A stretch of 64,000 nt of DNA, from assembly GCF_036053395.1 (NCBI RefSeq), contig NZ_CP107942.1, positions 834,501-898,500 of the forward strand, given 5' to 3'. The stretch is from Actinoplanes sp. NBC_00393 (GTDB taxonomy: Bacteria > Actinomycetota > Actinomycetes > Mycobacteriales > Micromonosporaceae). The notes beneath the pieces were generated by a model, which worked only from the letters and a program-made list of their open reading frames with translations, did not search any database and was not told the origin of the DNA. Numbering within the stretch: position 1 is the first letter of the stretch; each line of letters opens with the position of its first letter. This document shows, piece by piece, positions 26,679-34,566 of this stretch. A program made the translations under genes and the position numbers.

Positions 26679-27653
26679 CCGCAGCTCGGTGAGCAGCTCG
26701 AACGCCGGGTTGTCGACCATCCGCTGGGTGTCGCTGAGCACCACCACCCCGACCTTCTTCTCCGGGTCCCAGCCGGCGAACGACGAGAATCCGCCGGTGC
26801 CGCCGTTGTGGTAGATCTGCAGGTGACCGCCCTGTTTCGGATGCCGCCGCAGGGCCATCCAGCCGAGCCGCACGCTCAGGAACGGGTTCACCCGGTGCTC
26901 GGTCTCCAGCGCCAGCCGGATCGCCGGGGTCAGCTCACCGTCGGCCAGATGCGCCCGGACGAACGCGACCACGTCGGTGGCGGTCGACCGGAGTCCACCG
27001 GCCCCGGCCAGGTCGGCGAGGTGCCAGGGCCCGGTGGGTTTGCCGTTGCGGCGGTGTCCCTGTGTCGGCACGCCTTCGGTAGACGTACCGATCAATCCCA
27101 ACGGCATGCTGATCTCGCGGCTGACGAGTGCGTCGTAGCCGAGGCCCGCGCGGCGCGCCAGCGCCAGGCCGAGCAGCCCGGCGCCGAAGTTGGAGTAGCG
27201 GAAGCGCCGGCCGGGCACGGCGCCGAGCCTGGCACGGCCCAGCGCGCCGAGCAGATGGTCTTCGGAGCAGTGTGCGTACGGATCCGGCTGATTCGGCCGC
27301 AGCAGCGCGCCCAGCAGCATGCCGGTCGGCAGGCGGGACAGCCCGGAGGTGTGCGTGGCCAGATGCCGCAGGGTGATCTCCTGCCCGCCGCGCGCCGGCA
27401 CCTTCGTCCCGGCCGGCAGCAGGTCGCGCAGCGGTTCGTCGAGCGAGGTGACGCCGGCGAGGGTGAGCCGGGCCAGGGTGAGCGCGGTGAAGACCTTGGT
27501 CACCGAGCCGATCTCGAAGCGGGTGGTCGCGTCCAGGCCGCCGCTGCCCTGGATCTCGACGGTGTCGCCGGCGATCGCCGCGACCACCACGCCGTGCCGT
27601 CCCGGGGCGAGTCTTCCGAGGGTCTGCCGGACCGGGCCATCAAGATCGGACAT
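26667..27653 (-). CDS. serine hydrolase, class C beta-lactamase / penicillin-binding fold
   Basis: The protein of about 328 residues has the SxxK motif in EIGSVTKVFTAL, the YxN motif in FRYSNFG and an HNGGTGG motif equivalent to KTG. These are the active-site elements of the beta-lactamase/PBP-like serine hydrolases (esterase EstB, class C, D-aminopeptidase group). No signal peptide is visible, so it is more likely a cytoplasmic esterase or peptidase than a secreted beta-lactamase. Several in-frame ATGs lie at 27653-27680; I list the shortest, which still covers the fold. Confidence 0.87.
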   Translation of the reverse strand: MSDLDGPVRQTLGRLAPGRHGVVVAAIAGDTVEIQGSGGLDATTRFEIGSVTKVFTALTLARLTLAGVTSLDEPLRDLLPAGTKVPARGGQEITLRHLATHTSGLSRLPTGMLLGALLRPNQPDPYAHCSEDHLLGALGRARLGAVPGRRFRYSNFGAGLLGLALARRAGLGYDALVSREISMPLGLIGTSTEGVPTQGHRRNGKPTGPWHLADLAGAGGLRSTATDVVAFVRAHLADGELTPAIRLALETEHRVNPFLSVRLGWMALRRHPKQGGHLQIYHNGGTGGFSSFAGWDPEKKVGVVVLSDTQRMVDNPAFELLTELRSAS

Positions 27654-27715
27654 GGGCTCCATCATGGTCCGCCGCCGCAAGGTTGGATCACCGGGGATCG
27701 GGGAACACCGGCGGG

Positions 27716-29971
27716 GTGGATCGGATCAGCGACATCTGGGGTACGCGTAACCCGCACTCCCGGGGCACGACCTGGCCGGCACGGGTGGATCTGCACCTCG
27801 ACGAGGGCCTGACCGAGGCGCAGGTGGACCGCTGGGTGCCGAGTGCCTGCGTGCTCTGCAGCAACGGCTGTGGTTGTGAGATAGCCGTGAAGGACGGCCG
27901 GATGGTCGGCGTCCGCGGCCGCGCGGACGACCCGGTCAACGGCGGCCGGCTGGGCCCGAAAGGCCTGTACGGCAGCACGCCCTGGTCCCGCTCCCCGGAC
28001 CGGCTCACCCGGCCGCTGATCCGCGAGGGCGGCGAGCTCGTCGAATGCGACTGGGACACCGCGATGGGCCGGATCGCCGAGGTCTCCCGGCGGCTGCTGC
28101 GCGAGCGCGGCCCGTTGTCGCACGGCTTCTACACCAGCGGCCAGCTCTTCCTCGAGGAGTACTACACGCTCGCCGTGATCGGGAAGGCCGGCATCGGCAC
28201 CCCGCACATGGACGGCAACACGCGGCTGTGCACGGCGACCGCGGCCGCCTCGCTGAAGGAGTCGTTCGGCGCGGACGGGCAGCCGGGCTGCTACGACGAC
28301 GTCGAGCACTGCGACGCGATCTTCCTGTACGGCCACAACATGCCGGAGACGCAGACGGTCCTGTGGGCGCGGGTGCTCGACCGGCTCCGGGGCGCGGATC
28401 CGCCGGTGCTCGTCTGTGTGGATCCGCGGCGTACCGCGGTGGCGGCCGAGGCCACGGTCCATCTGGCGCCGAAGGTAGGCACCAACCTGGCGCTGATGAA
28501 CGGCCTGGTCCGGGAGCTGTTCGTCAACGGCTGGGTGGACGAGGACTGGGTCGGCGAGCACACGGTCGGCGTGGAGACGTTGCGGGAGATCGTTTCTCCC
28601 TACACGCCGGACGAGGTCGCACGGATCTGCGAGGTCGAACCGGAGGACGTGACGAAGGCGGCGCGGATCTTCGGGACCTCCCAGCGCGTGCTCTCCACCG
28701 TCCTGCAGGGCTTCTACCAGTCACATCAGGCCACCGCGTCGGCGGTCGCGGTGAACAACCTGCACCTGCTGCGCGGCATGCTCGGCCGGCCCGGCGCCGG
28801 CATCCTGCAGATGAACGGCCAGCCCACCGCGCAGAACAACCGCGAGTGCGGCGCCGACGGCGACCTGCCCGGCTTCCGCAACTGGGACAACGAGCAGCAC
28901 ATCGCCGAGCTGGCCCGGCTCTGGAACGTCGATCCGCTGGTGATCCCGCACTGGGCCGAGCCGACCCACGCCCTGCAGATCTTCAAGTACGCCGAGGAGG
29001 GCAGCATCGGCCTGCTCTGGATCTCGGCCACCAACCCGGCGGTGTCGCTGCCGGAGTCGGCGCGGATCCGCCGGATCCTCGGCGGCGACTGCTTCGTGGT
29101 CGTCCAGGATCTGTTCCGCACCGAGACCGCCGAGCTCGCCGACGTGGTCCTGCCCGCGGCCGGCTGGGGTGAGAAGACCGGCACGTTCACCAACGCCGAC
29201 CGGACGGTCCATCTGAGCGAGCAGGCCGTGTCGCCTCCGGGCGAGGCCCGGAGCGACTTCGAGATCTTTCTGGGGTACGCCGACGCGATGGATTTCCGGG
29301 ACGCGGACGGCCGGCCGCTGATCGGGTGGCGGACGCCGGAGCATGCGTTCGAGGCGTGGCGGGAGGCGAGCCGCGGCCGCCCGTGCGACTACAGCGAGCT
29401 GTCCTACGACCGGCTGCGCAGTTCGGGCGGGCTGCGCTGGGGCGCGGACCGGCTCTACACCGACGCGAGCTTCCCCAGCGCGACCGATTTCTGCGAGACC
29501 TACGGCCACGATCTGCTGACCGGCGCGACCGTCACCGAGCAGGAGCACCGCGCGCAGGGTGCGGACGGCCGGGCGTTCCTCAAGGGCGCGCCGTACCACC
29601 CGGCGCCGGAGACGCCCTCCGAGGAGTTTCCGCTGCTCTTCACCACCGGGCGGACCGTCCACCAGTTCCACACCCGGACCAAGACCGGCCGCTCCCGGCC
29701 GCTCAACAGGGCCGCACCCGAGGCGTGGGCCGAGCTTTCCGAAGCGGATGCGGCCAAGCTCGGGATCAAGGACGGGGATCGGGTACGCGTGGAGTCGCCC
29801 CGATCCGCCGTCGAGGTGCCCGCCCGGATCACCCGGGTGCCCACCGGGACCGTGTTCGTGCCGTTCCACTACGGCCAGGCCAACGAGCTGACCGCGACGG
29901 TCTGGGACCCGGTCTCCAAACAACCGGCCTTCAAGACCGCAGTCTGCCGGGTGACGCCATGCAACTCGTGA
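27716..29971 (+). CDS. molybdopterin oxidoreductase, assimilatory nitrate reductase/formate dehydrogenase type
   Basis: The 751-residue protein belongs to the DMSO reductase superfamily. An N-terminal iron-sulfur segment CVLCSNGCGC has C45, C48, C52 and C54, but the usual fourth cysteine (LCPKG) is glycine (G80 in RLGPKG). A GNTRLCTATA segment supplies a likely molybdenum-ligand cysteine (C172). The C-terminal dinucleotide-binding domain contains TTGRTVHQFHTRTKTGR and HYGQANELT. It resembles stand-alone nitrate reductase or formate-dehydrogenase-like catalytic subunits of actinomycetes. No twin-arginine signal is seen, so it is cytoplasmic. GTG 27716 is my start. It overlaps a small downstream gene by 13 bases, its probable partner. 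Confidence 0.85.
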   Translation: MDRISDIWGTRNPHSRGTTWPARVDLHLDEGLTEAQVDRWVPSACVLCSNGCGCEIAVKDGRMVGVRGRADDPVNGGRLGPKGLYGSTPWSRSPDRLTRPLIREGGELVECDWDTAMGRIAEVSRRLLRERGPLSHGFYTSGQLFLEEYYTLAVIGKAGIGTPHMDGNTRLCTATAAASLKESFGADGQPGCYDDVEHCDAIFLYGHNMPETQTVLWARVLDRLRGADPPVLVCVDPRRTAVAAEATVHLAPKVGTNLALMNGLVRELFVNGWVDEDWVGEHTVGVETLREIVSPYTPDEVARICEVEPEDVTKAARIFGTSQRVLSTVLQGFYQSHQATASAVAVNNLHLLRGMLGRPGAGILQMNGQPTAQNNRECGADGDLPGFRNWDNEQHIAELARLWNVDPLVIPHWAEPTHALQIFKYAEEGSIGLLWISATNPAVSLPESARIRRILGGDCFVVVQDLFRTETAELADVVLPAAGWGEKTGTFTNADRTVHLSEQAVSPPGEARSDFEIFLGYADAMDFRDADGRPLIGWRTPEHAFEAWREASRGRPCDYSELSYDRLRSSGGLRWGADRLYTDASFPSATDFCETYGHDLLTGATVTEQEHRAQGADGRAFLKGAPYHPAPETPSEEFPLLFTTGRTVHQFHTRTKTGRSRPLNRAAPEAWAELSEADAAKLGIKDGDRVRVESPRSAVEVPARITRVPTGTVFVPFHYGQANELTATVWDPVSKQPAFKTAVCRVTPCNS

Positions 29972-30435
29972 TCTATCTCGGTCTGGTGCACCACGCCGAA
30001 CAGACCCTCGCCGAGTCGTTCCGGGTCGTCGGGCACGGCCACGCCGACCAGCCCGACGTGCAACTCATCTGCGAGCAGCTCGCCGCGCTCAGCGACGACC
30101 ACGTCCGCCGGCTCACCCCGGTCGTCGACCGGTACGGCGAGCAGCACAGCGGCGCCGACGTCGAGGAACCGGAACGTCTGCACGCCGACGGGCTGGCCGA
30201 GGTGCGCCAGGGCCCGGTTGGCCTGCTGCGGGATCTGCAGGACTTGCACGTGCTGGGCACTCTGGTACAGACCACCTGGACGGTCGTCCACCAGGCCGCA
30301 CAGGGCCTGCGCGACGCCGAGCTGATCGGGGCGGCCCGGCACTGTTCGGCCGAGACGTCCCGGCAGCTGGCCTGGTTGAACACCCGGATGAAGGCGGCGG
30401 CTCCACAGGCGCTGATCGTTGCCGGGCGGGACTGA
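29959..30435 (+). CDS. small helical protein paired with molybdopterin oxidoreductase
   Basis: The 158-residue protein MQLVIYLGLVHHAEQTLAE... is predicted all-helical. Histidines recur along the helices (VHHAEQ, VVGHGHAD, SDDHVRR, LQDLHVLG, TVVHQAAQ, AARHCSAE), suggesting a four-helix bundle that might bind metal or haem. I recognise no family. The gene overlaps the 3' end of the oxidoreductase by 13 bases, so translation is coupled. A role as a redox partner or maturation factor for that enzyme is inferred from position only. Confidence 0.7.
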   Translation: MQLVIYLGLVHHAEQTLAESFRVVGHGHADQPDVQLICEQLAALSDDHVRRLTPVVDRYGEQHSGADVEEPERLHADGLAEVRQGPVGLLRDLQDLHVLGTLVQTTWTVVHQAAQGLRDAELIGAARHCSAETSRQLAWLNTRMKAAAPQALIVAGRD

Positions 30436-30524
30436 CTGGCCACCCCTATCGGGCGTATTGTCGGCATCCGCGTGAACCGGATGCCACCATGGGAATCCGG
30501 CACGGCGGTAAAAGGAGGACGAAG

Positions 30525-31145
30525 ATGTCCGAGACCATGGTCGGCCAGACCGAGACCCGCCCGGCGGGCCGGCTGGAGACCCTGCCGTCCGGTCCGCTGG
30601 CCTGGCAGCGCACCGACGTGGTCGGCACCGAGCTGGTCTTCCCCAGCGGCAGCGGCACCGCCGTCGTCACCGGCGCCACGCCGTACGCGGTGGAGTGGCA
30701 CGCCGAGCTCGACGACGACGCGGTCGTGCGGGAACTGAGCGTCACCTGCCGGGGTGGTGGCTGGAGCCGCACCCTGCAGCTGCGGCGCACCGGCGAGGAG
30801 TGGGCCTGCCGGGCCGACGAGTCCGGCGACGCGGGCCTGCCGCCGCCGGGCGCGCCCGAGCCGGCCGGAATCGCCGCCGACGCCGTGGTCCGCCTCGCCG
30901 ACTCGCCGGTCTTCGTGACCTGGGCGGTCCGCCGGCTCGGCCTCACCGTGAAGGGCGGCCCGGTGACAGTCGCGTCCGTGCGGGTCCTGCTGCCCTCGCT
31001 CACCGTGGTTCCCGGCACCACCACCTACCACCTGGTCAGCCCGAACCGGTTACGCGTCACCGGCGACGGCCCGGCCACCACGTACGAGCTCGACCCGGCC
31101 GGCGTGGTCGCCTACCAGGCCGGACGCCTGCGCCTGGTGCGCTAA
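30525..31145 (+). CDS. putative glycolipid-binding domain protein
   Basis: The 206-residue protein matches the putative glycolipid-binding family (PF06475 type): AWQRTDVVGTELVF near the start, AVEWHAELDDDAVVRELSVTCRGGGWSRTLQL in the first half, and YHLVSPNRLRVTGDG...YELDPAGVVAYQAGRLRLV at the end. The family adopts a beta-rich closed cup; its physiological ligand is not established. AAAGGAGG lies about 6 bases before ATG 30525. It is followed directly by a decayed regulator gene. Confidence 0.8.
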   Translation: MSETMVGQTETRPAGRLETLPSGPLAWQRTDVVGTELVFPSGSGTAVVTGATPYAVEWHAELDDDAVVRELSVTCRGGGWSRTLQLRRTGEEWACRADESGDAGLPPPGAPEPAGIAADAVVRLADSPVFVTWAVRRLGLTVKGGPVTVASVRVLLPSLTVVPGTTTYHLVSPNRLRVTGDGPATTYELDPAGVVAYQAGRLRLVR

Positions 31146-31149
31146 GCCG

Positions 31150-31600
31150 AGGCTGCCGCCGTCCCGGTAGGACATTCGGCGGCGTTCCTGCCCCTGCACG
31201 GCGACCGCACCCACTCGCCGGCCTCGGCACTGAGCCACCGCCGTCGGTGCTGATCTCCTACTCCGAGGCGGAACGGCAGCGGGGGTATCCGCTGCGCGCC
31301 GGACCGTTCGACCTGGTGGAGACCAGCCCGGGCGACCTGGATCCGCTGGACCGGCAGGCGCTCGGCCTGCTCCTGGCCGGCCTGACCGACCAGGCCATCG
31401 CCGGCCGGCCTGACCGACCAGGCCATCGCCGGCCGGGCTGACCAGGCCGTCGCCGGCCGGGCTGGGCTTGTCGGCGCGCACCCTGCCCCGGCGGATCCGG
31501 CAACTGATGGGCAGACCGGCGTGGACAGCCGGATCCAGCTGGGGTGGGCTCGACCTTTCCGCATCTCGCCGGGCTGCCGCTCGGTCCCGGCGAGCTGCCG
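31150..31600 (+). pseudogene. decayed LuxR/TrmB-type HTH regulator remnant
   Basis: Pieces of one regulator appear in successive frames. HSAAFLPLHGDR (about 31173-31208) is in one frame. LDPLDRQALGLLLAGLTDQAIAG (about 31340-31408) is in a second, LSARTLPRRIRQLMG (about 31465-31509) in a third, and DSRIQLGWA (about 31524-31550) back in the first. These match, in order, the end of the sensor part and the C-terminal LuxR-like HTH of TrmB-type actinomycete regulators. A slipped tandem duplication of a roughly 28-bp stretch (CTGACCGACCAGGCC, 31380-31450) causes one of the frame breaks. The N-terminal half of the gene is missing. Confidence 0.6.
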
Positions 31601-31604
31601 CTCC

Positions 31605-31861
31605 ATCTCGCGAGCCGCCGCCCCATCTCAGCGAGTTCCACCTCGGTCTCCACAGGCTGCAGCTTGCCTTCGCGGGCTCCTGCTCGGTCTCCCGCGGACT
31701 TCAGCTCGCTGCTTCCTGCTCGTTCTCCGCGGGCTCCGCTCGTACTCCGCGGGTTGTCGCGGGCTCCGCTGGATCTCAGGAGATTCCTGCTTTGATCTCC
31801 GTGGACTACCGCTCGTTCCCGCAGGTTCCTGCTCGGCCTTTAGGCGGACTCTCCGCTTAAG
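31605..31861. other. CT-rich low-complexity spacer
   Basis: This stretch between the regulator remnant and the cupin gene has repeated wording such as CTGCTCGTTCTCCGCGGG and CTCCGCGGGCTCC, with shorter CGCGGG words between. Open frames through it read as Ser/Arg/Ala-rich filler without domain features. I see no gene in it. It may be degraded tail sequence of the regulator plus simple-sequence expansion. Confidence 0.5.
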
Positions 31862-32446
31862 TCAGAGAAGTCGGAAATCGGCGTAGTCGAAGCCTGGCGC
31901 AACCACGCAGCTCACCAGGACCGGTTGATCACCCGCCGGGACGGCCGACTGCCAGACTCCGGCCGGCACGAGAATCTGGGGCCGCTGACCCGCAGCCAGA
32001 TCCGAGCCGAGCACCACCACCCGGGCAGCCTCGCTGGCCAATTCCGCGTCATTGACTTGCCGAGCCGCCGTCCCCACACCCTGAGCCGCTCCGGCCGTCC
32101 CAGTACCGGCGGTCCCAGTCCCGGCGGTCCCGGCCGCCTTTGTTGCCCCCACGGCGTGGGCCGTTCCTGCGGCACCTACCTCGCGAGGCGTCTCCCCATT
32201 GCCGCCGAGCCGCAACTCCAGCGGCCCGCCGGAATGCCAGAACCAGATCTCGTCAGAGCGGACCACATGCCACGCGGAGACCTCGCCCGGATGCAGCAGG
32301 AAGTAGATCGCGGTGGCGACGCTACGCGGTCCGTCATAGCCGTCGGGGGAGAACGTGACCGGAGACCGCCAGGTCTCCCGGAACCAGCCGCCCTCAGGAT
32401 GCGGCGCCATGTCGAGCTGCTCCGCCAGCGGCGGCCGAACCGTCAT
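31862..32446 (-). CDS. DUF985 (Cupin_5) family protein with internal Ala/Gly/Thr insertion
   Basis: The 194-residue cupin has PHPEGGWFRETWRS and TAIYFLLHPGEVSAWHVVRSDEIWFWHSGGPLEL before a low-complexity insert. After it come VVLGSDLAAGQRPQILVPAGVWQSAVP and VSCVVAPGFDYADFRLL, the family's C-terminal half. The insert (about residues 85-133: GNGETPREVGAAG... AGTAGTGTAGTGTAG...) is absent from ordinary DUF985 proteins, which are about 145-165 residues. The cupin fold probably still forms, because the insert lies in the loop after the first metal-binding strand pair. Substrate unknown. Confidence 0.85.
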   Translation of the reverse strand: MTVRPPLAEQLDMAPHPEGGWFRETWRSPVTFSPDGYDGPRSVATAIYFLLHPGEVSAWHVVRSDEIWFWHSGGPLELRLGGNGETPREVGAAGTAHAVGATKAAGTAGTGTAGTGTAGAAQGVGTAARQVNDAELASEAARVVVLGSDLAAGQRPQILVPAGVWQSAVPAGDQPVLVSCVVAPGFDYADFRLL

Positions 32447-32574
32447 GAACGCCGATCTTACCGACCTGCCCCGAGAACGGAGGCATCGCGGACGCCGCCC
32501 AGGCGCTGCCCGAACCGGCCGCTCCGGGCATTAGTAACACCCAGCCGCTGCGTGCCGACCGCACCCGAACTGGG

Positions 32575-32945
32575 AAACGCCGGCGATTCTGGTGGCAGCG
32601 CCGGCAACGTTGGTGGCGTGCGGCGATGCTGAGGGAAGCCGCTGGCAACGCTGGTGGCTCGCCTAGCTCCGGGCCCGTGGCCTGCACGACATGGCCCACG
32701 CGGCGATGCTGGCTGCAGCGCCCGGCAACGCTGCCGGCGTGCGACGATGCCGACGGGAGAGCGCGGCAACGCTGCTGGCGTGCGACGATGCCGGCGGGAG
32801 CGCGCGGCAACGCTGCTGGCGTGCGACGATGCCGACGGAGCGCGCGGCAACGTTGGTGGTGTGCGACGACGCCGGCGGGAGCGCGCGGCGACGCTGGCGG
32901 TAGTCCCGGGCAAACGCCGGCGTAGCGCTCGGCACGCTGGCACGG
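32575..32945. repeat. degenerate tandem repeat of about 40 bp
   Basis: Six or more copies of a unit close to GCGCGGCAACGCTGCTGGCG-TGCGACGATGCCGGCGGGAG follow one another, clearest between 32700 and 32900, with periods of 40-41 bp. Copies differ by a few substitutions. Long open frames in several phases run through it and are Arg/Ala-rich artefacts. It lies between the cupin gene and the membrane protein gene, both on the minus strand. Confidence 0.8.
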
Positions 32946-32948
32946 AAC

Positions 32949-33048
32949 GCCATAACGCACAGCTGAGCACCCATTTCGGAGCCTTTCGATCATCCGGCTG
33001 TGCGTTATGGCTGCCTCAGCCGCCGGGAGACAGCCATAACGCACAGCC
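32949..33048. repeat. three copies of GCCATAACGCACAGC, two forming a 16-bp perfect inverted repeat
   Basis: GCCATAACGCACAGC occurs at 32949-32963 and 33033-33047, and its exact reverse complement lies at 32996-33011. The second and third copies form a 16-bp perfect inverted repeat with a 21-base loop. These words are AT-richer than their surroundings. They could be a transcription terminator or a protein-binding site. Confidence 0.85.
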
Positions 33049-33265
33049 GCGCCTCCCAAATCGGACATTCTCGTCAGCGAGCTGTCACTTAGGAACCTGT
33101 CGCCGTTCGTCGATCTGTCCAGCCGCACCGGGTGATTCCGACGTGGTCAACATGGAGAGTTCACCGCCACCGACCGTGACAAGTGCTGGTGCCGGAAAGT
33201 GGCTGTGGACGGCCGAGGCTCCGGCGTCGGGGGCACGACGCCGGAGCGGTCAATGGCCGGAACGA
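33049..33265. other. non-coding stretch downstream of membrane protein gene
   Basis: Apart from the hairpin at 33218-33247 I see nothing in this stretch: no reading frame with domain features and no promoter pair. Composition is normal for the window. Confidence 0.5.
33218..33247 (-). terminator. strong hairpin after membrane protein gene
   Basis: Arms GCTCCGGCGTC (33218-33228) and GACGCCGGAGC (33237-33247) pair perfectly over 11 bp around an 8-base loop. The hairpin begins 18 bp past the stop codon of the minus-strand membrane protein gene. No T-tract follows. A terminator role is inferred. Confidence 0.6.
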
Positions 33266-34468
33266 TCAAGCGCCGGCTGTGATGATGCGGTCTTCGCCGG
33301 ACGTGACGGCCGATTCAGCAATTCCCGAATCGCTACCGGCCGGGCTGGCCGATCCGCTCCGGCCAGCCACGTGGCGTGAGCCGCTCTCGCCAGCAAAGTC
33401 GCCGTGCCCAGCGGAATTGCCCTGCCCAGCGGAGTTGCCATGCCCGGCGAGGTTGCCGTGGCCGGCCAGCTCGCCCTCTACGGCCGAGCCCTTCTCGTTG
33501 GCCGAGCCGTTCTGGCCAGCCGAGCCGTTCTGGCCAGCCGAGCCGTCCTGGCCCGCCGACCCACCAGCCGGGGACAGGCCACCGCGCCGACCCGACACAG
33601 TCACCAGGAGCAAACCGACCACCGCCCACCCCGCCAATGTCCACGCCGCGGCCGCACCGCCGGCGCCGTCGAAGTACGCAGTCGAGCGCAACAGCGTCGC
33701 CCCTGCCCCCGGCGGCAACAACTGGCCGACGGCGCCCCACGGCTGGGGCAGCAGTTCCGGAGCCGAGGCGATCGCGGACAGCGGGTTGCCGAGCAGGAAG
33801 ACCAGCAAAGCACCCAGGCCCAGGCCGGGCCGGCCGAGGGCGGTGCCGAGACCGGCCAGCGTGGCCGAAACTGCCAGGGCCAGCAAGCCGAGCGCCCCGG
33901 CCGCGGTGAGATAGTCGCCGGGCAGGATGTCGTAGCCCTGGTGCAGCACCCAGGAGCCGGCGAGTCCGGCGAGCAGCGCGTACCCGGTCAGGCCGACCAA
34001 CCGCCCCAGCCGGGACGGGACGGCCAGGAACAGGATGATGCCGGCGATCATGCTGGTCAGCACGATGGGCAGGAACGCCGCGGCCAGACCGGCGCCGCGT
34101 GGATCGTCGGGGTCGACCGGGACCACGTCGACGACCGGGCCGGGCGCATGCTGGGTGAGCAGCGCGGCAACAGTGGGGGAGGCGGCCGAGGCGACGTGCA
34201 GCGAGATGCCGTCGGGGCCGGTGACGAAGGCCGCGTACGCCGCACGCTCGCGCAAGGCCTGATCAGCGGCAGCCGCGTCACCGACCGTGGTGATCTCGAA
34301 GCCGGGCGGCAGTTTCTCCTGCACCTGGGCGGCGGCCGGGCCGCTGACCACGACCGGTAGGTCGCGCGGCGCGGTCCGCAGTGCGGGCCAAGCGAAGAAG
34401 GCCACCAGCGCCGCCTGGACGAGGACGACGACGAGGGCGATGGCGAAGGGCCGAGCTTTTGCATGCAT
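33266..34468 (-). CDS. YhgE/Pip-like or ABC-2-like membrane protein with Gly/Ser/Asn repeat tail
   Basis: The 400-residue protein has one N-terminal span (FAIALVVVLVQAALVAFFAW), an extracytoplasmic region of about 110 residues and then five to six spans. This layout is that of YhgE/Pip and ABC-2-type permease relatives. After the last span (VVGLLLVTVSGRR) comes a tail of about 95 residues made of short imperfect repeats such as SAGQNG, SAGHGN and SAGQGN. GAGAT/AGGAG precedes ATG 34468. The gene is divergent from a TetR gene, and two matching operators lie between them, so it is probably a TetR-repressed exporter component. The substrate is unknown. Confidence 0.75.
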   Translation of the reverse strand: MHAKARPFAIALVVVLVQAALVAFFAWPALRTAPRDLPVVVSGPAAAQVQEKLPPGFEITTVGDAAAADQALRERAAYAAFVTGPDGISLHVASAASPTVAALLTQHAPGPVVDVVPVDPDDPRGAGLAAAFLPIVLTSMIAGIILFLAVPSRLGRLVGLTGYALLAGLAGSWVLHQGYDILPGDYLTAAGALGLLALAVSATLAGLGTALGRPGLGLGALLVFLLGNPLSAIASAPELLPQPWGAVGQLLPPGAGATLLRSTAYFDGAGGAAAAWTLAGWAVVGLLLVTVSGRRGGLSPAGGSAGQDGSAGQNGSAGQNGSANEKGSAVEGELAGHGNLAGHGNSAGQGNSAGHGDFAGESGSRHVAGRSGSASPAGSDSGIAESAVTSGEDRIITAGA

Positions 34469-34484
34469 GACAATCTCCTAAAAC

Positions 34485-34496
34485 GAACGCTCGTTC
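34485..34496. promoter_or_regulatory. TetR operator, membrane-protein side
   Basis: GAACGCTCGTTC is an inverted repeat (GAACG/CGTTC with two central bases) located 17 bp upstream of the membrane protein start. With flanks it reads AAAACGAACGCTCGTTCT, exactly the reverse complement of the second operator. Position between divergent TetR and target genes supports autoregulation plus target control. Confidence 0.8.
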
Positions 34497-34538
34497 TCGT
34501 TGGAACCGAGCATGAACCCTCCTCCACCCTCTCGTCAA

Positions 34539-34550
34539 GAACGAGCGTTC
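34539..34550. promoter_or_regulatory. TetR operator, regulator side
   Basis: GAACGAGCGTTC is an inverted repeat 17 bp upstream of the TetR start codon. It is the reverse complement of the operator at 34485-34496 including flanking bases over 18 bp. The two sites are 54 bp apart centre to centre and symmetrically placed with respect to the two genes. Confidence 0.8.
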
Positions 34551-34566
34551 GTTTTACAGTTGGTGC

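Noticed and set aside
32394..33128. Arg/Ala-rich open frames through the 40-bp repeat field
   Set aside because: Several phases on both strands are open at once with similar composition, as expected from repeats and high GC, and none shows a domain or ribosome site.
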